Assembly (NCBI RefSeq): GCF_000235405.2
Contig: NC_017095.1
Span: forward strand, 636,001-700,000
Reading direction: 5' to 3'
DNA length: 64,000 nucleotides
DNA from: Fervidobacterium pennivorans DSM 9078
GTDB taxonomy: Bacteria > Thermotogota > Thermotogae > Thermotogales > Fervidobacteriaceae
The translations under genes and the position numbers were made by a program. The notes under the pieces are model-generated. The model saw only the letters and a program-made list of their open reading frames with translations, was not told the origin of the DNA and did not search any database. Below are positions 14,028-23,489 of the stretch, in pieces (the first letter of the stretch is position 1; the number at the start of each line of letters is the position of its first letter).

Positions 14028-15086
14028 GATAGTGTTAACTTGTAGTGATGAAAGAGTGTAATTGTGAAAGAATGCGATTGATATTGCCATTGTGCGTTTT
14101 CCAAAGATTCTTCACTACACAAAATCCTTGAATATATTTCGCTAAGTTCTTCGTATTCTTCAGCCCTCGCTTGAGTCGGAAAAAGTCTTTCAACAATGAA
14201 AACTTAGATTCACATTGATTGTTTTTACCGAGCGGTACCACTACGTGATTGATATTTCTGAACAACAGCTTTACTGCACTTTCATATGCACCAAGTCCAT
14301 CAGTAATAAGTTCAATGTTTCTAGGTTTTGAATTACCAAAGAACTTCTCGAGCAATACTTTGACTTGTCCCATATCACGATACTTTGAGACATGCCAACA
14401 AAGAATTAAGTTAGTTTCGTGATCAACTAATAGCCAAACATAGTACTTTTGTTCTTTGAACACAAGAACAGTTTCATCAGCATGAACTGAGAAAACATTT
14501 TCGATGGTAAATGTTGGAAAAAGTACAGAGAATAAAGTACACAATTTAATAACCCATTTGTATATGGTGACATGAGATACTTTGATATTAAGAGAATGAG
14601 CAAGAGAGCGATAAGACATATTGTGTTTCATATACAAAACAAAAGCCTTTAAGACGAAAAAGATAGGGAAGCGGAAATATTTAAATTTCTCAGGAATAAG
14701 GGTGACTGGTTCGGGGAGGTTAAAAGGTACTCTATCTTTGGTACGACAAGCTCTACAACGGAAGACAACGAAAGAGCGACGGACTTTGTAAATTTGCATA
14801 GATTTACCACAAGAAGTGCATTTGGGATAAGGGAAAGGGAAGTTTTTGCGTTTTTGAGAATGGGAGAGTTTGAAAGAATGATGGCAGAGTTTGCAAAGGA
14901 ATTGTTGGTTACCGTATTTGTCATGACCGTTTTTGTATAAGCTGGTGGAACCGCATTTTGGACAAGAGAGCGTTGAGTTGTTCATATCGGGATACCTCCT
15001 TTGTCGAGAGTTGGTTGGGGGGTGTCCCCTCTTTATAAGGATAATGCAGTTTTTGGAAAGTTTCAATACTTTTAGTTAACATTATC
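14028..15086. mobile_element. IS6-like insertion sequence, full length (about 1059 bp)
   Basis: Ends are defined by comparison with the second copy at 23526-23790, which matches at both extremes. Terminal inverted repeats read GATAGTGTTAACT (14028-14040) and, on the other strand at the right end, GATAATGTTAACT (15086-15074). One transposase gene fills the element and its stop codon lies inside the left repeat. Flanks AATCAAAC and CATTATGG show no target duplication, unlike the second copy, which implies rearrangement after insertion. Confidence 0.9.
14035..14985 (-). CDS. IS6-like DDE transposase with zinc-ribbon N-terminus
   Basis: 316 residues from the ATG at 14985 (AGGAGGTATCCCGAT upstream). 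Two Cys clusters at the N-terminus (CPKCGS, CKLCHH; CTSCGK, CRACRT) form zinc ribbons, then a helix-turn-helix (YRSLAHSLNIKVSHVTIYKW), then a DDE domain: HADETVLVFKEQKYYVWLLVD, ITDGLGAYESA and NNQCESKFSLLKDFFR supply the D, D and E. This layout and the 8-bp duplication at the sister copy point to the IS6 family. The frame is intact, so it may be active. Confidence 0.88.
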   Translation of the reverse strand: MNNSTLSCPKCGSTSLYKNGHDKYGNQQFLCKLCHHSFKLSHSQKRKNFPFPYPKCTSCGKSMQIYKVRRSFVVFRCRACRTKDRVPFNLPEPVTLIPEKFKYFRFPIFFVLKAFVLYMKHNMSYRSLAHSLNIKVSHVTIYKWVIKLCTLFSVLFPTFTIENVFSVHADETVLVFKEQKYYVWLLVDHETNLILCWHVSKYRDMGQVKVLLEKFFGNSKPRNIELITDGLGAYESAVKLLFRNINHVVVPLGKNNQCESKFSLLKDFFRLKRGLKNTKNLAKYIQGFCVVKNLWKTHNGNINRILSQLHSFITTS

Positions 15087-15260
15087 CATTATGGCAAGGG
15101 AGGTAACACTCTTACCACTTCCAGATTCACCCACTATTCCAAGGGTTTCACCCTCGTAAACGTCAAAATCAACACCATCGACTGCCTTGACGACACCGTC
15201 TTCTGTATAGAAATACGTTCTTAGATTCCTTACACTCAAGAGTGGTTGCTTTTTTTCCAA
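15087..15260 (-). pseudogene. Oligopeptide ABC transporter ATPase (OppD/DppD), cut off by the IS
   Basis: TTG start at 15260 with GGAGGTGA upstream. Only about 58 codons remain: [22 protein letters not shown] and the Walker A segment [15 protein letters not shown]. At 15086 the frame runs into the IS end and stops after DNVN at a TAA inside the repeat (15074-15072). The signature motif, Walker B and peptide-transporter C-terminus are all missing, and no remainder lies beyond the IS. The product cannot hydrolyse ATP, so this transporter should be dead unless another ATPase serves it. Confidence 0.9.
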
Positions 15261-15287
15261 TTTATTCACCTCCAGCCATTTCAAACG

Positions 15288-16229
15288 TTATTTTAGTCTT
15301 GGGTCAAAGACGTCTCTTAAAGCATCACCGACAAGGTTCCAGGCAAGAACGAATAAAACCATTGCCATACCCGGATAAAAGACCGCATACCAGTATGTAA
15401 AAGCTGAACCGCTTGTTCCAAGTATCCAGTTCCTTGTAAAGTTGAGCATCGAGCCCCAGTCGGCATATCCCAGAGGCGCACCAAGTCCCAAGAACGAAAG
15501 ACCTGCTGCAGTGATAACAAGAGAACCCATACGCATCGATGCTTGAATGAGAACTGGGAATATAGTGTTTGGCAGGATGTGTTTTATTATAATGAAGAAG
15601 TCCTTAATTCCAAGTGCCTTGGCAGCTAAAACGAATTGCTCTTCTTTGACTTGAAGAATGTTAGCCCTTATAAGTCTGGCGGCACCCATCCATCCAAAAA
15701 CTGTCATTGCAATCATAACCTTGTCAAGACCGTTACCTAAGATTGTGGTTAGCACCATTGCTGCCAAAAGGAACGGGATGGACATGAAGGTATCTGTAAT
15801 TCTCATAAGTATTTCATCAATCCATCCACCGTAATAACCAGCAATTGAACCAATTATTATACCAAAAATCGTAGAGAGTATAGTAACAGTCAAGCCAATA
15901 TAGAACGCTGTCCTTGTGCCCCACACAACTCCGTAAAAAATATCCCTTCCCTGTATCATACCAAACGGATGTTCACGTGATGGTGGAACTGGTTCTGAGC
16001 TCCAAGTAATAATTGGCATTATGTATGGATTATCCAGCTTCATTGGTTTTCCTTCCTCATCAAGCATCATCGGGTTCAATGGCTTTGCAATAACTGGTGC
16101 GAATATAGCAACGAGGATAAAGAATATAAGAAGCGAAAAACCAAGAACAGCAGAAGGATTCCTAAGTATCTTTCTCAAAACTCTCCTGAATTCTGTGTTC
16201 ATCTTTGTCGTTGTTACACCTTCGCTCAT
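15288..16229 (-). CDS. Peptide ABC transporter permease, DppC/OppC type
   Basis: 313 residues with an N-terminal OppC-like segment, one leading TM helix, then a five-helix permease core. The EAA loop is visible as AAKALGIKDFFIIIKHILPN (about residues 205-224), which docks on the ATPase. MIQGRDIFYGVVWGTRTAFYIG is typical of the C subunit. It partners with the permease at 16244-17281 for uptake of peptides or oligosaccharides; the substrate-binding protein is not in the window. Its downstream ATPase gene is truncated. Confidence 0.92.
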   Translation of the reverse strand: MSEGVTTTKMNTEFRRVLRKILRNPSAVLGFSLLIFFILVAIFAPVIAKPLNPMMLDEEGKPMKLDNPYIMPIITWSSEPVPPSREHPFGMIQGRDIFYGVVWGTRTAFYIGLTVTILSTIFGIIIGSIAGYYGGWIDEILMRITDTFMSIPFLLAAMVLTTILGNGLDKVMIAMTVFGWMGAARLIRANILQVKEEQFVLAAKALGIKDFFIIIKHILPNTIFPVLIQASMRMGSLVITAAGLSFLGLGAPLGYADWGSMLNFTRNWILGTSGSAFTYWYAVFYPGMAMVLFVLAWNLVGDALRDVFDPRLK

Positions 16230-16243
16230 CTTCTGGCACCTCC

Positions 16244-17281
16244 TTAACCAAGTCTGACACGTGGATCAAATACTGCGTATAGTATATCAATGATGAGGTT
16301 ACCGAGCACTAAGATTATCGAATAGAACAGAGTAGTTCCTAACACTGTTGCGTAATCAAGTTGAACGGAAGCTTCAGCAGCTAATCTTCCTATACCTGTT
16401 CTGTTGAATATAACCTCGATTATAACTGTACCGGAGAGCAAACCTATTACCATAGCACCTGCAACTGTTACAACCGGAATCATCGCATTCCTTTTCGCGT
16501 GCTTGTGGATGACGTCCTTTTCAGGAACACCTTTTGCTCTTGCAGTCCTCACATACTCTTTGGAAAGAACTTCAAGCATACTCGACCTTGTGATTCTCAA
16601 CAAATATGCCCACCAAAGGAATGAGAGTGTTATAACCGGTCCTATTATATGCCTAAGTGCGTCCCAGAAAATATCAAGCCTTCCGTTGATAAGTGCATCA
16701 ATTGTAAGAAGATGCGTGACTTTTAAGTACTCGGGCGACTTGACAATTTCTTCAGCCCATTGTGAAAGGTTTCCCGGAGGGAACCAACCAAGCACTGAAT
16801 AAAAGACCATAAGCACGAGTAATCCAAAAACGAAGTCTGGGAAAGACCATCCAACGATTGCGATAATCCTAATGAAGTGATCAAGGAATTTATCGCGCTT
16901 AACCGCTGCAGTAACACCAAGCCAAATGCCTACGCCGACAACTGGTACTAATGCGTACAGAGCAAGTTCAAGTGTGTACGGGAACCTACCCCAAATCGCT
17001 TTCAAAACCGGTTCTTTACCTACCTGTGACCATCCAAGGTCACCTTGGAGTGCGTTGAATAACCATTTTCCATATCTCTCAATAAAAGGTTTGTTCAAAC
17101 CATACTTTTCCTTCAAAGCTTCCAGCTCAGCTGGCGTCAACTTATCAAATACGTTTGGGTTAACGTATGAAGCAAGAAGCTTATCTGGACCTAGTATCTG
17201 GAAGAGTGAGAAGATAATCAGCGACACACCCAACACGATGAGGGGTAACAAAAGTAACCTTCTGATGATAAATGTAGTCAA
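16244..17281 (-). CDS. Peptide ABC transporter permease, DppB/OppB type
   Basis: 345 residues, TTG start with GGGAGGTGG upstream, beginning MTTFIIRRLLLLPLIVLGVS, the usual DppB N-terminus. Six predicted membrane helices; EAA loop RTARAKGVPEKDVIHKHAKR near 245-264. First gene of the operon behind the promoter at 17387-17414; 14 bp separate it from the dppC-type gene. In Thermotogota such systems often import beta-glucan oligosaccharides rather than peptides, so the substrate stays open. Confidence 0.92.
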   Translation of the reverse strand: MTTFIIRRLLLLPLIVLGVSLIIFSLFQILGPDKLLASYVNPNVFDKLTPAELEALKEKYGLNKPFIERYGKWLFNALQGDLGWSQVGKEPVLKAIWGRFPYTLELALYALVPVVGVGIWLGVTAAVKRDKFLDHFIRIIAIVGWSFPDFVFGLLVLMVFYSVLGWFPPGNLSQWAEEIVKSPEYLKVTHLLTIDALINGRLDIFWDALRHIIGPVITLSFLWWAYLLRITRSSMLEVLSKEYVRTARAKGVPEKDVIHKHAKRNAMIPVVTVAGAMVIGLLSGTVIIEVIFNRTGIGRLAAEASVQLDYATVLGTTLFYSIILVLGNLIIDILYAVFDPRVRLG

Positions 17282-17386
17282 CTACATCCACCTCCCAAAG
17301 GAATATTTTAATGTGATAAGCACAGATTGACCTCTAGGTTTGCGTTATTAACGCTTCGAAACGCTTTAGACTCTTCCCTTGCTTAA

Positions 17387-17414
17387 ATTATAACACCTAT
17401 GAACCTTTTATCAA
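17387..17414 (-). promoter_or_regulatory. Promoter of the oligopeptide-type ABC operon
   Basis: Minus strand: -35 TTGATA (17414-17409), 16-bp spacer, -10 TATAAT (17392-17387), about 105 bp before the dppB-type start. The long leader has an inverted element AGCGTTTCGAAGCGTT (17366-17351) that may be an operator. Confidence 0.65.
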
Positions 17415-17430
17415 CTTACTTAACAAGAAT

Positions 17431-19122
17431 TTAAATGTCTTTCAGGTAAGATAGTTCGTTTAATAAACTTTCTGCAGCCTTTTTCCCAATTAATTGTTCA
17501 ATTTCTTCCCTTGACGCAGTTTTCAATTCTTCAACCGAGGAGTAACGCTCAAGTAATATTCTTTTTCTTTTAGGACCTATCCATTTTATCTCATCTAAGA
17601 AAGTTCTCAAGGACCTCTTAGTTGCCAGCTGTCTTGCAAACGTATTTGCAACTCTGTGTGTTTCATCTCTGAGTTTTACTAACAATCTCAAAACAGGATG
17701 GTCATAACTTAAGCTCACAGCCCCATGCTTGGTTACAATCACCTCTTCTTCCTTGGCTAATCCAATAACATCGCACTTTTTACCTATAGCTTCTAACGCT
17801 TCGTACACTGCATTAACCTGTCCGATGCCCCCATCAACAAAAATGAGGTCAGGTAATTCATGTTTAGTGTATCTTCTTTTTATAAGCATCCTTATACTTG
17901 CGTAGTCATCTAAAATATCACCCAATTTGTATCTTCTATACTCTTCCCTTTTGACTTCCCCGTTTTCGAAAACTATAAGCGAAGCGACCGTATTTTTGCC
18001 GGAGGTGTGAGATATGTCAATTCCTTCCATCCGATAAGGTACTCTACTCAAGCCTAACAATTCCTTCATCTGCCTAAGAATAGCCTTGTTGGAAAGTATC
18101 AACCCTATTTCGTAATTGAGGTTTTCAATAGCCTTGTCAAGTAGTTCGGAATAGAGTTCGGCTTTAGGTGATGGAACTATGAATTCTATTCCGAGCACTT
18201 TGGCTAGTTTTGTTAGCCCTCTGCTTTTTTGTTCAACTAAAACAATCTTTGGCAGTTCGGCCCCCCTCGATACATAAAACTGTTCTACAAAATCTTCAAG
18301 CGTGCCTTCAAATTCGTAAAGTAACTTACCAATCAGATAACCTGAACGGATTCTCAAGACCAAATAGGTATTGCTCTTACCAACTATGACATCTAAATTA
18401 ACTTGGTCAGGCAAGACTACACCTTGCGCTTCCATAACTTTGCTGAAATTCATCAATATATCTCTATACTTGGCTGCGTTTTCAAAATCTAACAGTTTCG
18501 CGTGTTGCTCCATTTTGGTTTTGACATATGCAACAACATCAGAGAAGTTTCCGCTAAGCACTGTTTCTAGCTTCTTCAACCTTTTTTTATATTCTTCAAC
18601 ACTTTCCTCACCTACGCATACTCCGGAACAAAGTCCAAGGTGGTAATCCATACAAGGTTTCTTTATCGATGTTAAGTCTTTCTTACATGTTCGAAATTTG
18701 TAAACTTTTCTAAGCACTTCGAAAAGTTGCCGAGTAAAGGCAACGTTCGTGTATGGACCGTAAAAAGTCCCTGTGCCTTTGCGTGAACGGACAATCTCTA
18801 AATACGGGACTTCATCATCACTTATACGTATGTAAGGATATACTTGTGTATCTTTTAGCATAGCGTTGTATTTTGGTTTGTGTTCAAAAATCAAATTGGC
18901 TTCAAGGATTAGTGCTTCCTTTTCATTTGAAACCAATATAATTTCCAAATCGTCCGCTTCCTCTACGATTAGCTTACTCTTCCCTGAGGTTGCTCTAAAG
19001 TGTGATGTTAACCTTTTTTTCAGGTCCTTTGCCTTGCCAATGTAGATATATTCGTTGCCTTTTTTAAATAAATACACCCCAGCTTTGTGAGGAATATCAT
19101 TTAGTATATCTGGATTAACCAT
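17431..19122 (-). CDS. uvrC: UvrABC excinuclease subunit C
   Basis: 563 residues from the ATG at 19122 (AGAGGTGAGAG upstream). Seen in order: GIY-YIG endonuclease domain (AGVYLFKKGNEYIYIGKAKDL, residues 15-35) for 3' incision; Cys-rich CKKDLTSIKKPCMDYHLGLC; UVR domain near 190-225; the RNase H-like 5' incision domain with GIDISHTSGK, FVDGGIGQVNA and DETHRVA; C-terminal helix-hairpin-helix. Nucleotide excision repair. A -10 TATAAT lies 45 bp upstream, divergent from pyrG. Confidence 0.96.
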   Translation of the reverse strand: MVNPDILNDIPHKAGVYLFKKGNEYIYIGKAKDLKKRLTSHFRATSGKSKLIVEEADDLEIILVSNEKEALILEANLIFEHKPKYNAMLKDTQVYPYIRISDDEVPYLEIVRSRKGTGTFYGPYTNVAFTRQLFEVLRKVYKFRTCKKDLTSIKKPCMDYHLGLCSGVCVGEESVEEYKKRLKKLETVLSGNFSDVVAYVKTKMEQHAKLLDFENAAKYRDILMNFSKVMEAQGVVLPDQVNLDVIVGKSNTYLVLRIRSGYLIGKLLYEFEGTLEDFVEQFYVSRGAELPKIVLVEQKSRGLTKLAKVLGIEFIVPSPKAELYSELLDKAIENLNYEIGLILSNKAILRQMKELLGLSRVPYRMEGIDISHTSGKNTVASLIVFENGEVKREEYRRYKLGDILDDYASIRMLIKRRYTKHELPDLIFVDGGIGQVNAVYEALEAIGKKCDVIGLAKEEEVIVTKHGAVSLSYDHPVLRLLVKLRDETHRVANTFARQLATKRSLRTFLDEIKWIGPKRKRILLERYSSVEELKTASREEIEQLIGKKAAESLLNELSYLKDI

Positions 19123-19166
19123 GCTGAGTCTCTCACCTCTGTGTAAATCAAACATCTTTTGGTTAT

Positions 19167-19172
19167 ATTATA
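19167..19172 (-). promoter_or_regulatory. -10 element of the uvrC promoter
   Basis: TATAAT on the minus strand, 45 bp before the uvrC ATG. No convincing -35. Confidence 0.4.
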
Positions 19173-19322
19173 CTACCTTACACCACAATTTGCACGAGGT
19201 TTCATATTCAACGCAAAAGTTAACTAAAGTTAATGAGTTTTTCGTTGAAGAAAAAACTGTTTGAGAGTAAACTTAACATGAATTGGTAGAAAAGCTATAC
19301 GTTTTTTCGTGGGGGTGTAATG

Positions 19323-20900
19323 ATGCCTGAAAAGTACATAGTAGTAACTGGTGGTGTTTTGAGCGGTATTGGAAAGGGAATATTCTCCGCATCACTTGCG
19401 AGACTTTTAAAAGAAGTTGGGGTTGACATAAATGTGTTAAAAATAGACCCTTATTTAAATGTCGATGCAGGAACGATGAACCCAAATCAACATGGAGAGG
19501 TTTTCGTCACTGATGACGGCTACGAAGCGGACCTGGACCTCGGACATTATGAAAGATTCTTAGGTGTTAGTATGTCAAGAAGAAACAACATCACAGCAGG
19601 GCAGATATATTCGACGATAATCCAACGTGAGCGCGAAGGAAAATATCTTGGCTCCACTGTTCAAGTCGTTCCACATGTTACTTCTGAAATAAAAGAGCGA
19701 ATTACATCAATGCCGGGGAAAGTGCTTTCAATCGAAATAGGAGGAACCGTTGGAGACATAGAAGGCGAAGTATTTCTTGAGGCAGTTAGAGAGCTCGCAT
19801 TTGAAAAGAACAGAAACGATTTTCTGTTTATTCATGTTACTTACGTGCCTTATCTAAGAGTTACCAACGAATTCAAAACAAAACCAACGCAGCAATCTGT
19901 CCAGTTACTGAGAAAAATAGGAATTCAGCCGGATGTTATTGTTGTCAGAAGTGAAATGCCAATAGATTCCCAAAGTCTTTATAAAATAGCACTTTTCAGT
20001 GGTGTTCCAAGAGACATGGTCATAAATCTACCTGATGTTGGAAATGTCTACCAAATTCCAGAAACACTCTACGAAGCGGGTGTTCACAAACTTGTTGCCA
20101 ATCGACTTAATATTCAAATCGAAGAAAAACCATTAGGCTGGTCATATCCAAAATCATTTAAACCATACAGAATAGCACTCGTTGGTAAATATCTTGGAAC
20201 GGACGATGCTTACAAAAGTATCATTGAATCGATTTTCCTTTCCGGTGTTCAAAAACCAGTTGTCATAGATGCGCAGGAACTTGAGGAACTGGACGATGAA
20301 GGTGTTGCACAAAAGCTCTCCAGTTTCGATGCATTGATAATCCCAGGTGGATTTGGCAGGCGTGGAATTGAAGGCAAGATAAAAGCTATAAAATATGCGA
20401 GAGAGAACAAAAAGCCCATCCTTGGTATATGCCTTGGAATGCAACTTATGGTTATAGAATTTGCAAGAAATGTCTTCAATTTGAAAGGTGCCAATTCAAC
20501 AGAATTTGATGTTGAAACTCCTTATCCCGTGGTAAATATGATGGAAGAGCAAAAGAAAATCATGAACCTTGGTGGCACAATGAGGCTCGGCGCTCAAAAG
20601 ATGCAGGTTCTTAAAGGCACAAAGCTTTATAGTATTTACGGACAAGAAGAGGTTTACGAAAGACATAGACATCGATATGAGGCAGATACTGTTAACTTTG
20701 GGTTTTTATACAAATTCCCAGGAGAAGAAGGTTACAAATTAACTATATCCGGAAAGTCTGAATTTCTCGAAGCTATAGAGTTAGATGACCACCCATTCTT
20801 TGTCGGTATCCAGTATCATCCCGAATACAAATCAAAAGTTGGGGCACCGCATCCACTCTTTACCGCTTTAATAAAGGCAATAGAGGAGGTTAACAAGTGA
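19323..20900 (+). CDS. pyrG: CTP synthase
   Basis: 525 residues. Makes CTP from UTP, ATP and glutamine. The synthetase half opens with KYIVVTGGVLSGIGKGIFSA (P-loop) and carries LKIDPYLNVDAGTMNP and HYERFLG; the amidotransferase half has the nucleophile in GICLGMQLM and the His-Glu pair in GIQYHPEY. Two ATGs stand in tandem (19320, 19323); the second is better spaced from GGGGGTG. The P-loop GVLSGIGKG differs slightly from the common GVVSSLGKG. The next gene overlaps its stop by 4 bp. Confidence 0.96.
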   Translation: MPEKYIVVTGGVLSGIGKGIFSASLARLLKEVGVDINVLKIDPYLNVDAGTMNPNQHGEVFVTDDGYEADLDLGHYERFLGVSMSRRNNITAGQIYSTIIQREREGKYLGSTVQVVPHVTSEIKERITSMPGKVLSIEIGGTVGDIEGEVFLEAVRELAFEKNRNDFLFIHVTYVPYLRVTNEFKTKPTQQSVQLLRKIGIQPDVIVVRSEMPIDSQSLYKIALFSGVPRDMVINLPDVGNVYQIPETLYEAGVHKLVANRLNIQIEEKPLGWSYPKSFKPYRIALVGKYLGTDDAYKSIIESIFLSGVQKPVVIDAQELEELDDEGVAQKLSSFDALIIPGGFGRRGIEGKIKAIKYARENKKPILGICLGMQLMVIEFARNVFNLKGANSTEFDVETPYPVVNMMEEQKKIMNLGGTMRLGAQKMQVLKGTKLYSIYGQEEVYERHRHRYEADTVNFGFLYKFPGEEGYKLTISGKSEFLEAIELDDHPFFVGIQYHPEYKSKVGAPHPLFTALIKAIEEVNK

Positions 20901-21628
20901 GCGCAAAAAGTAAAACCTTGTTAGCAGATTACCATATTCATAGTAGATACTCACCAGACTCACAGTCGGAAGTTGAGGACATAATTGAAACTGCTCGAGA
21001 AAAAGGAATAAATCACATAATAATTACAGACCACTATGAACTTGCCGATGAGCACGCGAATATCATAGATATTGATTCTTATCGTTCTGAAATGGAAAAA
21101 TACTCACTTCCAGTGGGGGTCGAACTCGGTTGGGATGGGTTGAAAGAACTAAAAGTCAATACAAAGAAATTTGACTACGTTTTGCTTTCCCATCACTATG
21201 TAGAAGAACCGATTACTCAAGAGAGTTACAAAAATTACCTTCTTCGTTTGCTCGATATAATGAGAAGATTCGACGAGTATCACACACTCGCACACCTTGA
21301 TTTTCCAAGAAGATATCACAGAAACAAAGAACCGTTTTCCGTGGAACTCTACGATATTATCAGTGAGATAATGAAGATACTTATCAAAAACGGCAAAATG
21401 TTAGAAGTAAACACCGCAGCTATTGAAATTTACGGAGAACCGAACCCTTCCACTGAACTTCTGAAACTTTACAAATCTCTTGGTGGCAGGAATATAACAA
21501 TCGGTTCCGATGCACATTCATTGGAACAGATAGGAAGAGGAATTGAGAGAGGTATTGAAATACTCAAAGAATTAGGTTACAATTATATCTTAGTGTTCGA
21601 TGCTGAATGGCGAGAAGTAAGGATTTAA
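20897..21628 (+). CDS. PHP-domain phosphatase, histidinol-phosphatase type
   Basis: 243 residues, GTG start overlapping the pyrG stop. PHP metal motifs are in order: DYHIHSRYSPDS, IITDHYE, VGVELGWDG, LSHHYVE, AHLDFPRRY, LEVNTAA and IGSDAHSLEQIG. This fits the HisK branch that dephosphorylates histidinol phosphate in histidine synthesis. No other his gene is in the window, so another phosphoester substrate is possible. Confidence 0.85.
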   Translation: MSAKSKTLLADYHIHSRYSPDSQSEVEDIIETAREKGINHIIITDHYELADEHANIIDIDSYRSEMEKYSLPVGVELGWDGLKELKVNTKKFDYVLLSHHYVEEPITQESYKNYLLRLLDIMRRFDEYHTLAHLDFPRRYHRNKEPFSVELYDIISEIMKILIKNGKMLEVNTAAIEIYGEPNPSTELLKLYKSLGGRNITIGSDAHSLEQIGRGIERGIEILKELGYNYILVFDAEWREVRI

Positions 21629-21674
21629 TAAGTGAAGTATACATCACAAAAATACGTAGAGGAGGTTGGATGGT

Positions 21675-22268
21675 ATGGAAATTAACGCCCAAATGGTTAA
21701 AGAACTTCGTGAAAGAACAGGTGCTGGTATGATGGATTGTAAAGCCGCACTCGCTGAAGCAAACGGCGATATGGAAAAGGCTATAGAAATACTCAGAAAG
21801 AAAGGGCTTGCAAAAGCTGCAAAAAAGGCAGGAAGAGAAACTAAGGAAGGACTTATCATCTCTTATGTTCACCACAACGGAAAAATAGGTGTCCTTCTCG
21901 AACTCAACTGTGAAACAGACTTTGTTGCAAGAACAGATGAATTCAAAGAACTTGGAAACAAAATTGCAATGCACATTGCAGCTATGGCTCCAAGATGGGT
22001 CAAAAGAGAAGATGTCCCAGCAGATGTTATCGAAAAGGAAAAAGAAATATACAGAGAACAACTGAAAGATTCTGGTAAACCTGCTCAGGTTATCGAAAAG
22101 ATAATTGAGGGAAAACTTGAAAGTTTCTATCAAGACAACTGCTTACTTGAGCAAAAATACGCGCTTGACCAAACAATTTCAATCAAAGATATGATACAAC
22201 AAGCAATTGCAAAGATAGGAGAAAACATCCAGGTTTCCAGATTTGTCAGAATGCAAGTTGGAGAATAA
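21675..22268 (+). CDS. tsf: Translation elongation factor Ts
   Basis: 197 residues from the ATG at 21675, 9 bp after GGAGG; a TTG at 21666 in frame overlaps the RBS and was rejected. Starts [33 protein letters not shown], the standard N-terminal UBA/EF-Tu contact region, with the core [17 protein letters not shown] (about 75-91). The short form, lacking the coiled-coil insertion of E. coli EF-Ts, is usual in Thermotogota. It recycles EF-Tu-GDP. rpsB, the usual upstream partner, is absent; pyrG and a PHP gene precede it. A strong terminator follows. Confidence 0.96.
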   Translation: MEINAQMVKELRERTGAGMMDCKAALAEANGDMEKAIEILRKKGLAKAAKKAGRETKEGLIISYVHHNGKIGVLLELNCETDFVARTDEFKELGNKIAMHIAAMAPRWVKREDVPADVIEKEKEIYREQLKDSGKPAQVIEKIIEGKLESFYQDNCLLEQKYALDQTISIKDMIQQAIAKIGENIQVSRFVRMQVGE

Positions 22269-22296
22269 TAAACAAAAAAAAGAAAAGCCATAACAA

Positions 22297-22329
22297 AACA
22301 CCGCGGAATATAAACCGCGGTGTTTTTTT
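22297..22329 (+). terminator. Intrinsic terminator after tsf
   Basis: 10-bp stem AACACCGCGG / CCGCGGTGTT (22297-22306, 22315-22324), 8-nt loop, then a run of seven Ts. Very GC-rich for this DNA. Confidence 0.92.
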
Positions 22330-22471
22330 GTCTTTACACCAGTATTTTTGCAGTTCATTAGTTAGAGAAAGCTATTCATCTCAAAAAAGTAGCCTTTTGT
22401 GTTTTTGTAACGAAACGACAAAAAGAACGGTGTAAAATATTTTCGACATCTTTCAAAAAGTGGTGAGCAGT

Positions 22472-22890
22472 ATGAAAACAGGTTTCACTCTAATCGAACT
22501 GCTCATTGTTATAATAATTATCGCCATTTTGATAGCAGTGACGATATATCTAACACCTGCAAGCACAATTCACATATCAAAGCAAATCAGGTTGCGCAAA
22601 ATTTTAGAGCAATAAGAACGGTAGTGGAGAGTTACATAAAAATCGAAAAACACAAACCAGTGAGCATGGAAGAACTTGTTGAGAAGAATTATCTTTCATT
22701 TTCACCCGATGGCTTTTCAATTAATTTCGAAAATGCCGATGAAAATGGCGAGTACATTGTTCAGATAATTTATTCAAAATCGAATATTGACCTCAAGAAA
22801 GTTTTAGAAATTCTTCCAGATGTTCGAGAAAAAACTGAAGGAACAGAAAAACAGTTGGTTTACTCGTTTAGTATACAAAAATCTTGGTAG
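22472..22890 (+). pseudogene. Type IV prepilin-like gene broken by a frameshift
   Basis: From the ATG at 22472 (GGTGAG upstream) the frame gives MKTGFTLIELLIVIIIIAIL, a prepilin leader and hydrophobic helix, and stops at 22613 after 47 codons. The rest continues in another frame from about 22582: NQVAQNFRAIRTVVESYIKIEK to a C-terminus YSFSIQKSW. Both parts align with the intact prepilin at 23065-23469 (SQVAQNFRNIRVAFENYF, YTFSVQKWW). The offset corresponds to a net loss of one base or gain of two between about 22550 and 22590. A sequencing error is the main alternative. Confidence 0.85.
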
Positions 22891-23064
22891 TTGTTGTAAA
22901 AATTTCATCCTAAAATTAATGCACTTCATAATGATTTGCTTGCATTTTATCCCGAGATGCTAACCGTTTAACCCAAAACTATCCAAAAACAAAAAGCTTG
23001 TGCGATAATATTAATAGAAGATTTGAAAAAACAAATTCAAATCCTAAAAAAGGAGGTTGGGATT

Positions 23065-23469
23065 ATGAGAAAAGGTTTCACATTGGTTGAACTCTTGATT
23101 GTTCTTGCAGTTATCGCAGCGCTTATGTCAGTTGCAACACCACTTGCGCTTAACGCTGTGAAAAACGCAAAGGCAAGTCAGGTTGCACAGAATTTTAGGA
23201 ACATCAGGGTAGCATTTGAAAATTACTTCAACACGGAAAAATCAACCCCGACTGACCTTGACACACTGAAAAACGCTGGATATCTTAGCAGTGTACCAGC
23301 AAACTTTGAACTATCAGTTAGTGGACCTACAGGTGGAGAATACACAGTTACAATTACGTACACAGGTAAAGATGTTGATGCAAACAAAGTTAGACAAAAC
23401 GGATTACCGGAAGCAACAGAAACAGATGCGGGCTTAGAATATACATTCAGTGTGCAGAAATGGTGGTAA
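23065..23469 (+). CDS. Type IV prepilin-like protein
   Basis: 134 residues from the ATG at 23065 (AGGAGGTTGG upstream). The short leader MRKG is followed by FTLVELLIVLAVIAALMS, the class III signal cut by prepilin peptidase between G4 and F5 with methylation of F5, and Glu at +5. The C-terminal domain is small and acidic, ending FSVQKWW with no Cys pair. It could be a pilus or pseudopilus subunit, of a type IV pilus or a secretion or DNA-uptake system. No assembly genes are adjacent. It is a tandem copy of the broken gene just upstream. Confidence 0.9.
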   Translation: MRKGFTLVELLIVLAVIAALMSVATPLALNAVKNAKASQVAQNFRNIRVAFENYFNTEKSTPTDLDTLKNAGYLSSVPANFELSVSGPTGGEYTVTITYTGKDVDANKVRQNGLPEATETDAGLEYTFSVQKWW

Positions 23470-23489
23470 GAAAATTACCAATTTATCTA

